From contig NJPS01000046.1 in NCBI GenBank assembly GCA_002946415.1, positions 1,302,001 to 1,366,000 on the forward strand: 64,000 bases of DNA, read 5' to 3'. Under the pieces are notes generated by a model. That model saw nothing but the letters and a program-made list of their open reading frames with translations. It was not told the origin of the DNA and did no database searches. Below, one piece after another: positions 45,244 through 56,147 of this stretch (within the stretch, counting starts at the first letter, position 1; each line of letters begins with the position of its first letter). This stretch comes from Rutstroemia sp. NJR-2017a BVV2 (lineage: Eukaryota; Ascomycota; Leotiomycetes; Helotiales; Rutstroemiaceae). Position numbers and translations under genes: made by a program.

Positions 45244-46216
45244 ATGGCATCTGGTGAGCATTTCCCCCCACCACCCGCTGTCGGCGACTCCGCGGGGTTT
45301 GCGCGTGGGAGACGATACCCAGAGAAGAATACAATTGAATGCTGACCGCAAGCCAGAAAACCCCTTCGAGTATGCCCTGAGCTCCAACGCCGCATGGGCA
45401 GGATACAAGAACCATCAGAATCCTAAATTCTTCCCAACACTCGCGCAAGGACAATCCCCCAGTATCCGTGAGTACCCTTCCTTTTCTCCGTACCACCAAC
45501 CCAGCGCTTTATCTGTCCCTCTTCCTCTCCGCTCCTAATTCCTTCATCATATCTTCCCCCGCGAAAAACACATGCAAACTAACACCCCCACGCACCCAGT
45601 CTGGCTCGGCTGCTCCGACTCCCGCGTCCCCGAAACCACCGTCCTCGGCCTCCAACCCGGCGACGTCTTCGTGCACCGCAACATCGCCAACATCATCAAC
45701 CCCTCAGACATCAACTCCAGCGCGGTCATCGAATACGCCGTCGCGCACCTCAAAGTCAAACACATCGTCCTCTGCGGACACACCTGCTGCGGCGGCGCGG
45801 CCGCCGCTCTTGGCAGCGCTCGCGTCGGCGGTGTGCTGGACACATGGCTGAGTCCGCTGAAGGCGGTCGTGCGCCAGAATGAGGCCGAGCTGGAGAGCAT
45901 CAAGGAGTCTGGGGAGAGGGCTATCAGGCTTGCGGAGCTGAATGTGAAGAGAGGGGTGGAGGTGCTGCTGGGGAATCATGTGGTGGAAGAGGCGGTGAAG
46001 GAGAGGGGTTTGAAGGTCCATGGTGTGGTGTTTGATGTAGGATGTGGGAAGATTAGGGATCTGAGATGCGGGAATGCGGAGGATGTTAAGGGAGAAGAGG
46101 AGGTGGAGCAGAAGTTCGATGGTGCGAGCGCGAAGGCAGAGAAGCAGGAGTTGGTGGAGGGCAAGCATGGAATGTTGGTTTTCAGTGGGAAAGGAGCAAA
46201 GTTGAGTGTTGCGTGA
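45244..46216 (+). CDS. Beta-class carbonic anhydrase
   Basis: Three exons, 45244-45253 (10 nt), 45357-45467 and 45600-46216, encode 245 residues. The spliced N-terminus reads MASENPFEYALSSNAAWAGY, matching fungal beta-CAs. Zinc ligands are C45 and D47 in GCSDSRVPET, H101 and C104 in CGHTCCGG; the Asp-Arg dyad is D47-R49. HRNIANIINPSDINS forms the dimer/active-site loop. The enzyme interconverts CO2 and bicarbonate for carboxylation reactions and CO2 sensing (yeast Nce103 role). No targeting peptide is seen, so it is probably cytosolic. GC content rises sharply in exon 3 (45600-45850), which makes the reverse strand spuriously open. Confidence 0.95.
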
Positions 46217-46613
46217 AAGGAGAGAAGAGAAACATGAACGACGGAGAAACCGTTACAGAGGGGGGCAATGTTTTGGGGTTTGATATGTCTTTAGAACCTG
46301 GGAGTATCAAGCGCGCTGCTGTGTACGGGAATATGTTGGGTTGTATCCTTGATTTTGGTTCGTGGATGGGAGGAGCCCCGTTTGTGCACCCAAGCAGGAG
46401 CATACCAGACCGACATCTTTTTTGAAAGAGACACGAATTCAGCCAGAGAGGGGGCGTTTTAGCGTAGAGGATACCTGGAGTATTAGGAAACAAAGCGTGT
46501 ATAGTGTCCTATTAATAATCAAGAGAGAGATTCCTTTACATCGCAAGCCCACTGCTCCGAAGTGATGCTTCCTACTCTTCTCTATTACATCTTCTCATCT
46601 AAGTAGTCCATGC

Positions 46614-46771
46614 TCTGTTGTACAGGAATTACAGGCCGGCGACAATGTTCAAAAGACAACTGGACAATGAAATCATCATAATGTCTTAGATTCTCTAGGA
46701 CATCCGTTTGACAACAGTAATCAGCTACAATCTATTGTCCCAAATCGGCCTGTTTTTTCTCCCTTAGGAGA
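46614..46771 (+). mobile_element. MITE copy 4
   Basis: About 158 bp. Left end TCTGTTGTACAGGAATTACA runs into GGCCGGCGACAATG; right side TATTGTCCCAAATCGGCCTG runs into TTTTTTCTCCCTTAGGAGA. The internal CAACTGGACAATGAAATCAT matches copies 1 and 2 in the same orientation. It lies between the 3' ends of the carbonic anhydrase and cyclodeaminase-like genes. CCATG occurs near both ends but is offset. Confidence 0.8.
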
Positions 46772-46886
46772 GCCATGGTATCATACATGCTAACATAACT
46801 CCGAAAGTCTATCTTCGCCTGTACCCATATTCGCATAAATCCTCAAAATAGCTTTTTTTGACTTTATTCCAACTGGTCTAATATGC

Positions 46887-48440
46887 TCAAAACCCCTCAA
46901 CATTAACGCCCACGCCCTTCTCCCGCGCCAGTCTCACCAGCTCCGTTCCCACCACCAAATCCATCAATCCCATACCCACACTCTTGTAAATAACGTTGCC
47001 GTTTCTCAGCCATCTGCTCATATCGTCGTCTTTCTCGCCCAGTATATCTCTGCCTAACATGCCTGTCGCGATACTGGGGTTACTTGAGTTCATGGAGCCG
47101 GATCTGGATTTTGACTTTATGAATGAAAACGAGCCGGAGGATTTCCGCGATGGTGAGCGGGATGATGAGGGAGAAGTAGATCCGGTGTGTTCGTCGCGGA
47201 AGACGTTGGCTATACTTCGAGTGAGTAATGGTGAGCCGGGTGTAGGTGTCGAGGCGCCGTCTGCAGTGGGGCTCCTGGGTGAACGAAGGGCGTCTAAAGA
47301 CTCGCGGGGAGAATCGTCGGTGTCGTCGATCGCGGAAGATGAATCGGATTCATGGGATAACATGACTAGTTCCCCTAGTTCGACTAGGTTCTTCGCCGAG
47401 ATGTTGCTCTGTATGATTTCTCCTGCTTCTTCCTTGCACCCATCGATGGTGTCGACTACAATGACTCCGCCTTCTTGCGCATGTTTATGGAAGTGGTGGC
47501 CGCTGCCGTGGACTTTGACCGCTTGCGCCATTACTTCGAGAGGTATTTCGATCATATGGGGTTTGTAGCTTCCAATTGCAACAATAAGACGGCCTTTCTT
47601 GCGGCCTTCAGTATTTGTAAGAATTTGGTGGTTAAAGACAGGTGTGGTAGATGGAGTCGTAAGGAAGATGATGTCTGAGGCTCGAAGGTAGTCTTTCTCA
47701 AGACGGGCGAATTCGCCATACGCTGGACTCAGTATGGTGAATTTGGCAGATGCCCATCCTTCGCGTTCTTTAACATGGTCGGGGATATGAAGGAAGCTCT
47801 TAAGAAAAGCTCGTGTACGGTCTGTAAAGCTGCGATTGATGACATTTACCGTCTTTATGGTGTGACCGCGAAGGATAAGAGCAAGACGAACGTGCCAGAA
47901 GGCTTGTTTGCCAGCACCGTACACCGTCAGCGTCTTCACTTTGGTCCGAGGCGTAATAAGAAGGGAAGAGGCCAGGGCAGTTCGGAATGCCGTTGTTTCA
48001 GTCGCATTGAGAAACCCGAATGGCTGGCCTGTCTGGTCCATAAGTGTGAGGGAACCCTGCGGTGTAGACGGATTTGAATTCGACGAGGAAGTAGATGCAG
48101 TGTCGGAGTCTGAGGAGGTATTCGAAGAGTTCGGCGAGGGAAGAGTCACAACTAAGGAGCCGGATTAGCATGTGAACTAGCGATTGAATAAGGGGAACTT
48201 GCCTTTCATGCCAATGCCCGCAGAGGAAGTAGAAGGCATGAAGAGTGTGGTAGTCTTGCGCTTCGTTTCCAGGAACGTCCGCTTCGGCTGGTGTATCGAA
48301 CAACAGTCGTCTTCTTGTGTGCCGGTGGAATACTCGTGCAAAGCCTCCCGCATCTTCTTCTGGAAGTTCTCTAGATCTGCGAGTTTGAGATCATGGAGAA
48401 GCTCCTGAATATCGGAATCTTTCAGAACCGTGAGAGGCAT
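46887..48440 (-). CDS. Ornithine cyclodeaminase / mu-crystallin family protein
   Basis: Two exons, 48440-48203 and 48151-46887, encode 500 residues. The junction restores GIGMKVVTLPSPN, the expected OCD sequence, only if the intron uses a GC donor (GCAAGT); no GT donor keeps frame there. The N-terminal dimer domain (LTVLKDSDIQELLHDL) leads into a Rossmann NAD(P) domain (TVYGAGKQAFWHVRLALILRG). Catalytic-region segments include VAIGSYKPHMIEIP and VIVVDTIDGCKEEAGEI. About 110 residues near the C-terminus (roughly 325-435) are Ser/Pro/Arg-rich insertion, so the protein is much longer than the usual 330-350. Family members include ornithine cyclodeaminase, ketimine reductase and alanine dehydrogenase; the substrate here is not assignable. 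Confidence 0.88.
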
Positions 48441-48695
48441 CTTGGATAATGACTGATGTGTGAACGCTTTGTTGGCCCGGGATAATCTGCTTTCGCATCC
48501 GACAAGATCGCATCAAGGGCTACACGACGACGGCGATGGTGATATAGAAAGTAGACAGAAGGTTTGTTGACTCAAACTCAGTGATTACTCAGGAGCTTGT
48601 TGATGTACATTCCTTAGTCAGTAACCATGAGGGGCATATTATTATGGGGTCTGTTCGGGGTTATCTGTAAACTTATCGTTATCGATGTATAGAGC

Positions 48696-48872
48696 TCTTT
48701 CGGCGTCGATAAGAATACCCAAAAGCTGTATAATATTTCAGATTCAGAACATTCGTTCAATAATAATGTCCCAAAGATGCTTGGACAATGGAAATATTAT
48801 AATGTTTAACATCTTTTAGTATATTCGTTCTAATATATTGTCCCAAACCAGCCCATTCTTCCAAGCCGAAGA
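48696..48872 (+). mobile_element. MITE copy 5
   Basis: About 177 bp. Left end TCTTTCGGCGTCGATAAGAA; inverted right end TCTTCGGCTTGGAAGAATGG. The internal GCTTGGACAATGGAAATATT and terminal ATATTGTCCCAAACCAGCCC match the family. An additional partial internal segment near the left accounts for the extra length. It lies in the divergent region between the cyclodeaminase-like and aldo/keto reductase genes. Flanking 8-mers do not match. Confidence 0.75.
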
Positions 48873-49178
48873 GCGGAGGTAGCGTCGGGCTTAAGTGGTG
48901 GGCGAGGTGGGGTAAAAGTCAACAGCTCCATAGCAAATGGACTTAAGATATAATTCCCGTTGGTACCTTGTTATCATTGACGTAGACAGCAAGGTGCCTT
49001 TTCTAATAGTCGCCTGTATTTAAACTATCGGTTCTCTTTCTCCTCCTGCTTTTCCTTCTTCTTCTTCTAAATCAAAGCTTTCTTTACAACTCCTTCCATT
49101 GTACATACCATTTTCTGAAGATAGCCTGCGTTGCTTCACCAAATCACTATCCCGCAACCATTGAATTACACCATCGAA

Positions 49179-50344
49179 ATGTCCGCCACCAACGAGACCA
49201 AGATGGAATACACAAGACTTGGCAAATCCGGTCTGAAGATTTCCAAGGTTATCTTGGGTGCCATGAGCTTTGGATCATCGGAGTGGCAAGATTGGGTCAT
49301 CAATGAGGACGAAGCTCTCCCATTGCTGAAACATGCATACGATGTTGGATTGAATACCTGGGACACAGCAGACACGTACTCTAATGGAAGATCCGAGGAG
49401 ATCATCGGGAAAGCCCTGAAGAAGTACTCTATTCCACGGAACAAAGTTGTTATTCTTAGCAAATGCTATTTTGGAGTAGCTGACGATGGAACACAACCGC
49501 CGATTTCGGCTTCCATGGTAAACGATGGTGCGATGGTCAACCAGGTCGGATTGAGCAGGAAGCATATTCTAGATGCCGTCGACAATAGTGTAGCTCGATT
49601 AGGCACCTACATCGATGTCCTGCAGATACACAGACTCGATCGAGATACTCCAAGGGAGGAGATCATGAAAGCCTTGAATGATGTGGTGGAAAGTGGCAAG
49701 GTTAGATATATTGGCGCAAGCAGTGTAAGTTTCAATGCATGGTAAAAGCGCATCGAAGTGGAGACTCACGTTTTCTAGATGGCTGCATGGGAATTCCAAA
49801 CACTTCAGAATATTGCCGACAAGCATGGGTGGCACAAGTTCGTATCTATGCAGAACTACTACAACTTGCTCTATCGAGAAGAGGGTATGTCCGTCCATGC
49901 ATCTAGCTCAATGCAAGACTAACATCATGTTGTGTAGAACGAGAAATGATTCCCTACTGCCGGGATACTGGTGTCGGCCTCATTCCTTGGAGTCCAATTG
50001 CTCGCGGTGCACTTGCACGCCCATTTGATGATCGTTCTACAACACGTGAAAAATCCGATCGTATGTTGAACGCAATGATCAGAGGCAAAGAAACCGAAAT
50101 TGATAAGACCATCATCGGACGCGTGGAGGAGATTGCCAAGAAAAATGGGGTGTCTATGGCGACAATTGCAACAGCTTGGTGCTTGAGCAAGAATAGTGTC
50201 AACCCAATCATCGGTTTGAGCAGTAAGGAAAGAATTGATCAAACAGTAGAGAGTGTCAAATTTGCGAGTTCTGGTAAATTGACGGAGGAAGACATCAAGT
50301 ACCTTGAGGAAGGCTATGCTCCCAAAGTCATACAAGGTTATTAA
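49179..50344 (+). CDS. Aldo/keto reductase (YakC / Aad-like branch)
   Basis: Three exons, 49179-49724, 49779-49884 and 49938-50344, encode 352 residues. I start at 49179 ([15 protein letters not shown]); an in-frame ATG 16 codons upstream looks like leader. The AKR catalytic tetrad is visible: D62 and Y67 in [14 protein letters not shown]95 in VVILSKCYF, and H151 in DVLQIHRLD. The C-terminal cofactor loop is [17 protein letters not shown]. The long [19 protein letters not shown] loop and overall layout are those of fungal versiconal-hemiacetal/aryl-alcohol reductase relatives (AKR families 9 and 13), NADPH-dependent carbonyl reductases. It precedes two P450 genes, which may hint at shared metabolism. 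Substrate unknown. Confidence 0.93.
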
Positions 50345-50410
50345 GAGATATTGGTGGCTTGTCGGAAGAAAAGGGGCCCACTTAGACTACTGTACTGTAG
50401 ATTTACACCC

Positions 50411-50563
50411 TCTCCGGTGCTGAAATAACAAGCTTACAATAATATCGAAAAGAAATTTGTACAATGAGGGTATTGCGATATCTTAAAGACTTTAATATAC
50501 CCATTTGACGATAATATTCGATCACAACGAGTTCTCCAAATCGGCTTGTTTCAAAGCCGAAGA
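50411..50563 (+). mobile_element. MITE copy 6
   Basis: About 153 bp, starting 67 bp after the aldo/keto reductase stop. Left end TCTCCGGTGCTGAAATAACA and inverted right end TCTTCGGCTTTGAAACAAGC match the family ends. The internal AAATTTGTACAATGAGG and TCTCCAAATCGGCTTG are diverged family sequence. ACACCC flanks both ends (50405-50410 and 50565-50570), consistent with a decayed 8-bp duplication. It is close enough to the gene to contribute to its 3' end. Confidence 0.78.
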
Positions 50564-51575
50564 GACACCCAGCCCCTTTTCGGTTGAGAAAGAAACCACG
50601 TATTCAAGAAGCCATCTTAGAGTGACTCACGTTCTGCGAGTTCTATGACAATCGACAGCTGTCTCCCAAACAACTTTGTGCTTTGGCAATCTAATTCCCG
50701 GACCCAAGCAGCTCTACAGGACTGAACAGCATAACGCAGCTGGTGTCTTAGCTGGAAACTTGTGATCAGTTTCAATTGATGGCAGTCATCTTGCATTTCG
50801 GGTGACACTTTCAGCTGATCGTCTGTTTGGCTCGTAGAAACCGAAAGGACGGATCGGCCAGGTGTTACCTGCATAGTAGAGGCAGGTTTCCCAAAATTAT
50901 TTTCCGTTGCACATATGGGTCGCCGTTCCATGTGATATCTGCCAACTGGGATAACAACCACCATCATACCACAATCCCGCAACATTGAACACAGCAATCC
51001 ATGTTAGAGAAGGGAAGTCTAAAGAAAGTTCTGACACTAATCTACATCCAGTATCTCCATCCCTTCGGAAACGGGAAATACGAATCGGCTCGGGATTCTT
51101 ACCCAAGCTCAAGCTCCTCCCTGGCTAGCCCCAGGTGGGGTCAAATTCTCATTGTCATCGTAACTGCTGATAAGCCCATCCATCATCCATGCGAAGATGA
51201 GGGCAGAGAAGCGTTGTTGTACAACCGCTCAAGTGGCAAGCAATATATTATTACCTTACATGCGACGAGAACAGCCAACTATTTATTGCTCTATATCTGT
51301 TGTATTCACTTCTCGTCCTTGAACTCTCCAATAGCATTTCAGGTAGTTCTGACCCAAACACCCGATATCATATTCATTCACCCCCACTTTCTTTTCCCCT
51401 CCATCTATATTCGTTTCTCTTGTTAAATTCAAGATCTCTCTGCATATATTTCCTTACATACATAACTTTCCGAAACTTCGCAGAAAGCTTCAATCTACCT
51501 TTCGAACGGGAACAAAGAAACCCCACACCTTCCTGGAGACACAACGAGCAAGCCAAGCAGCCACAGCCAGTCATC
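50564..51575. other. Intergenic, P450 promoter region
   Basis: About 1 kb with no credible gene. The segment 51290-51575 is pyrimidine-rich and probably contains the transcription start and leader of the P450 gene. Confidence 0.55.
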
Positions 51576-53356
51576 ATGGTCGCCATCTCAACCTTGGGAC
51601 TTGGCGTCCTCGTGATAGGATGCATATGGAGATTCATCATCTATCCTGCATTCATCTCGCCGTTATCGAAGATCCCCAATGCACACTGGTCTTCTCCCTT
51701 CTTGCCCACATGGATCCTGTTCCAGCGGTTCCGATGTCGGGAGAATCGCACTGTGCATGCGCTGCATAGGCAACTGGGGCCAGTGATACGATTAGGTCCG
51801 AACGAGTTATCTATCAATGATGTGGAAGGATTACGGCTCGTATATGGCGGGGGTTTTGAGAAGGGAAAATGGTATTCGATCTTTAACAACTATGGGTATA
51901 ATGACTTCTACATCCTTTCAAGCTTCTAAGATAAGAATATACTAACCATGCTTCAGTGTCCCGTGTATGTTCTCAACATGGCTTTCGAAACAGCATTCTT
52001 CAAGGAAGAGAATGATCTCCAACATCTATTCGAAATCATTCCTTCAGAACTCCCCCGCTTTCGCAGCCCAAGCAAAAGTCATCCTCTACGATCGTCTCCT
52101 CCCAGTCATCTCCAATTCCATATCCTCGTCTTTTCAAAATCCCCACGGCGTAGACGTATACGACCTCTTTAATGGCGCAACTATGGATTTCATCTCCGCA
52201 TACCTGTTCGGACTTAAGAACAGCAGCAACTTCCTCAAAGACGTCTCTTACAGAAGACATTGGCTGCGTCTCTACCAAGGCCGACATCGCTACACATTCT
52301 ACCCGCAAGAACTCCCCCGCCTCACCCGCTTCCTGAACAAATTCATATACCGCATCGTCCCCGAATTCGTCGACGAAGCGAACGAGGAGCTGGAAGAATG
52401 GTGCCGAAACCGTTGCGACGGAACCGCGAAATTCTTACAGGAAAACGGGACTTGGGATGCGGAGCCCAGCAACGAGCCAGTAGTATACAATGCCATGAAA
52501 GCCGGCATCGCAAAAGAGGAAAAGATGCGGGGAGACGAATCTGCCCTGAAGGAAGAAATTCTCAAGTTCCCCGATCTCAGCATCTACAGCGAGATGATCG
52601 ATCACCTAGCAGCCGGGCATGAAACCGCTGGCATCACTATCACCTATGTAGCCTGGTACCTCTCCATCGATCCCATCCTGCAAAAGGCTCTCCGCAAAGA
52701 ACTCCTCACTCTCTCCCCACCCATCATCTTCCCACCTCCCGCATCATCATCCCCCACCTCCTCCGCTTCCCCTCCTCTCCCCTCCCTAAAAGACATCGAC
52801 ACCCTCCCCCTCCTCCACGCCATCCTCATGGAAACCCTCCGCCTCCGCGCCGCCATCCCCGGCGGTCTCCCCCGCATGACACCCTACCCCTCCTGCCAAA
52901 TCGGTCCATACGCCAACATCCCCGGCGGCGTACGCATCGGCGCGCAAGCGCACAGCGTGCATCGTAACGAGAAAGTATTCCCCGAACCTGAGCGCTTTGA
53001 TCACATGCGCTGGATGGATGCCGAGAACGGGTTTACGGAGGAACAGAGACGGGAGCGTGATCGGACGTTCTGGGCGTTTAGCAGTGGTGCGAGAATGTGT
53101 ATTGGGAGCCATTTTGCTGTGCAGGGTTTGTTGTCCTTTCTGGATCTTGCTTTTCGCTTGACTGCATGCTGTGTTTGGACAGGAAAGGCTAATGGTTTTT
53201 GCAGAGATAAAACTCATGGTTGCGGCTATCTACACGAACTTCACGACGACTGTGGTAAATGATGATGGAGTGGATCAAATGGATGGGTATACATGTGGAC
53301 CATCAGCAGGCAAACTCTTCCTTCATTTCGAACATGCTGGTCCAGTTGAGCAGTGA
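51576..53356 (+). CDS. Cytochrome P450 monooxygenase (1)
   Basis: Three exons, 51576-51895, 51957-53125 and 53205-53356, encode 546 residues. An N-terminal membrane anchor (about residues 3-25) is followed by a short Pro-containing hinge. The I-helix oxygen site is DHLAAGHETAG, where His replaces the more usual Asp or Glu before Glu-Thr. The K-helix ExxR is METLR, PERF-type sequence is PEPERF, and the haem loop is FSSGARMCIGSHFA with the ligand Cys. A Pro/Ser-rich insertion (FPPPASSSPTSSASPPLP) lies between the J and K helices and is unusual. The last exon is short and completes the C-terminal strands. An ER monooxygenase is expected; substrate unknown. It is convergent with a second P450 378 bp away. 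Confidence 0.93.
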
Positions 53357-53733
53357 AAAGTACTCCCTTCATTCCAGCCCATTTGACGTGTAGACAAATG
53401 CATATATGGAAGGCAAAAAACCAAGGGAAAGGGTACGGTAATGCTGATGGAACGTCTCTCATTCGTTTTAAAACAAAAGATGCATTGCGGCGTTGACATT
53501 GTCACTTTATATCATATCATTTACAGAGATAGCCTCTAGGTGTTTGCTACCCACGACGGCGGCCTTCTAGAATAGCGAATCGATGATTCTCCAGTCCCAC
53601 TGTGGCAGGCTCTTCCTTTTGAATTGTGTTGACATTGCTGAGGATTCCTGTACCTGTTTATCGTTATCTAAAAGCCGCTAGTGCACTATTCAAACCAATG
53701 CTTAAAACCTCCATGGGGTACCTCCTGCGCTCA

Positions 53734-55727
53734 TTAGTCCGTCCTTGTTGTCTTCCTTTTCTGGACTTTATTCGAGCTTGTAGACCGCCAATTATCCGAT
53801 CTTCCTTTCTCCCGTATCGACTTTACCCCGCCCCCAACTGTGTCTGGTAGCTTGAACTTCAGCAAGCACTTCTGTCCCTTCGGCCTGCTAGCAATAATCT
53901 GATCTGCCATCTGCATATCCTCCACATGTGTGGTCCACTGTGAATCAAGGCTCGTGCTTAATTCGGAATATATCTTCTTGAGAAGACACCTCATCTCCGC
54001 CATTGCCAAACTGTCCAGTGAGGCGGAAATTAGTCATCGTTGTTTGAAACAGCCACAGACAATCAGTGACTTACTTTACGCCCATGCACCTTCTCTTCCC
54101 AGCCCCGAAAGCGAGGTATGCACTTTGGCATTCTTTTTCTGAAAGAAGCCATCTCTCTGGGCGAAATTCGTCCGGATATTCGAAGATTTTGGGGTTTCTA
54201 TGCAGACTCCAAGCCTGTACACCGACGATAGATTTGCCTGGAATGTGGTATCCATCGATAATTATACCTTCGCTTGGAACAATCCGTGGTTGAGACATGG
54301 GAATGGGAGGGAAACATCGAAGCCCTTCAGCAATCACAGCCTCGATGTATGCTACATCGTCCTCTTCGTTCTTCAGTCGTTTCCTCAATTCATCTTGGAC
54401 ATTTTGGTTGTGTGGAAGGGACAGTAAATACATTATGAAGCACAGAGCATCACCCGTAGTGTCGATTCCCGCTGCTAGATGATCCATGATTTCGGCTGGG
54501 ATGTTGTCAGGGGGAAATTTCTCATGAGTCTCCAAATGGCGAAGAAGCGAGTATGAAGCATTCAACTCAGAAGACCCAGATTCGGGAGGCTGACAGGCGT
54601 TCTTCACATATGCGTCTGCCAGTGGATTGGGTCGATGGGGTAGGATTTGCTCCAGGTATCCGACGAGCAAAGTGGGAGCATGGAAATGTACAAGTTGATC
54701 TATTGGGTCATGAGCAGGACTTAGCCACAAAGAACTGACAAGGAGAACATACTTTTCAGGCTGTCGTGGTAAGACATTTCTCTCATAATTCGCTTGTCCT
54801 GTTCGGACTCGATCGATTTGGTCCCCTTTTTGCCACCAAGTAGAAAGTGACTTGCGCAGTCCAGTGCATAACAATGCAGGTATTCCTAGCAGCACTCGTC
54901 AGTCATGACTGTCCATTGTTTACTGTTTCCTATGATAGGGGAAGGATGAGCTCACATATACATCCATATATCCCTGCTTCTGCTTGACCTCCCGGACAAA
55001 AGCGTCCGCACGGTTTTCAATTCCCGGTAGTGCACCGTCGTTTAGAATCTTTGTATTCTGGTAAGGCTTAGAAATCATTCTGACCATCTTACTATGCTAT
55101 CATGCCCGAATCGTCAGCACTAACGGTCTCGAGGTTCTCTTTTACTGTATGCAGGAGTTTTTGATCTATATCTAACAATGCGGTCATCCCTTCCGAAAAT
55201 ATACTCACCTCTTTTTTTCCTAGAGTCGAAAACGTAGTCTTCACCCCATATAGTTCAAACAAGCTATAGAAAGAACTCTTATCCAGTTCTTCCATACCAT
55301 TTTCAGTCACTCGCCGGCTCAGGTAAATAGTTGAGACTGCTGTTATCGACGCGAACGAATACTCATTATAGCCTATCCGCACCGCATCCCCGTATCTTTC
55401 ATGCAACGAATGAATGTAGAGTCGTCGGTTCCCACAGAACTCATGCCAGACTAGAACGGGACTGAATGGTATCTTTGCACATGTAGGCCCAGGTGGAAAT
55501 TTGATGCTCGGCTGCCGCCGTTGAAGGAATGCATATAGAGTAAAGTAAATGAGACCGAGAGAGAGCAAGATGACGAAGGACCGGACAATGATGAGGTCTT
55601 GAATTTGGGCTAGAGGCCCTTGCTCAAGGAATGTGGAGTTATTACTCCCAATGTCTTTTTCTGTGAGGATCATAGTTGCAAAAGAAAGTATATTTCTAGT
55701 AATATTTAGGAAAGATAACGATAGCAA
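53734..55727 (-). CDS. Cytochrome P450 monooxygenase (2)
   Basis: Five exons, 55727-55209, 55087-54956, 54885-54753, 54699-54075 and 54010-53734, encode 561 residues; an ATG at 55673 would give 543. A lumenal N-terminus and one anchor (FVILLSLGLIYFTLYAFL) precede PSIKFPPGP. Spliced segments restore MISKPYQNTKIL, YLHCYALDCASHFLLGG and SYHDSLKNQLVHFH in order. The I-helix is DHLAAGIDTTGD, ExxR is EGLR, the PERF equivalent is RPERW, and the haem loop is FGAGKRRCMGVN. The C-terminal 40 residues are a basic Ser/Arg/Lys extension past the usual end. The two P450s share this general layout but little sequence, so they are not a recent tandem duplication. Substrate unknown. Confidence 0.9.
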
Positions 55728-55983
55728 CGGTGATAGTGCTGGTGAACGAAGGTGGACATATGATGATATTGGCTTCAGGTACCAAATTGTGTTTGTGTGA
55801 AAGGATTCCGAGAGAAAACAATATATCGGCTCACAGACAACATTTCCAATGATGGAAATAGGAAGTATCCAAGTAGGAATTAGGGAAGTAGGAAGTGGGG
55901 AAGTAGGGAAGCAGGCAGGTAAGAGTTGACAGACAGGTGGGGAAAGATCAAACCACCGGTCACGTGTAACAGGACAGTGTCCC

Positions 55984-56132
55984 TCTGGGGCAGAAAAAAC
56001 AGACCTATTTGGGACAATATGTTGCTAATTACTGCTGTCAAACGAATATCCCAAAGAATCCAAGACATTCTCACCTTTTCAATAACCATATATCTTCTGA
56101 ACATCATCGACCTGTTATTCCCACACCGAAGA
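55984..56132 (-). mobile_element. MITE copy 7
   Basis: About 149 bp in the reverse orientation. Left TCTGGGGCAGAAAAAACAGA runs into CCTATTTGGGACAATATGTT; the right end is CGACCTGTTATTCCCACACC, then GAAGA. AGTG flanks both sides imperfectly. It lies between the second P450 promoter and the YTH gene 3' end, only 16 bp from the YTH stop codon. Confidence 0.78.
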
Positions 56133-56147
56133 GTGCACTCACTCACC

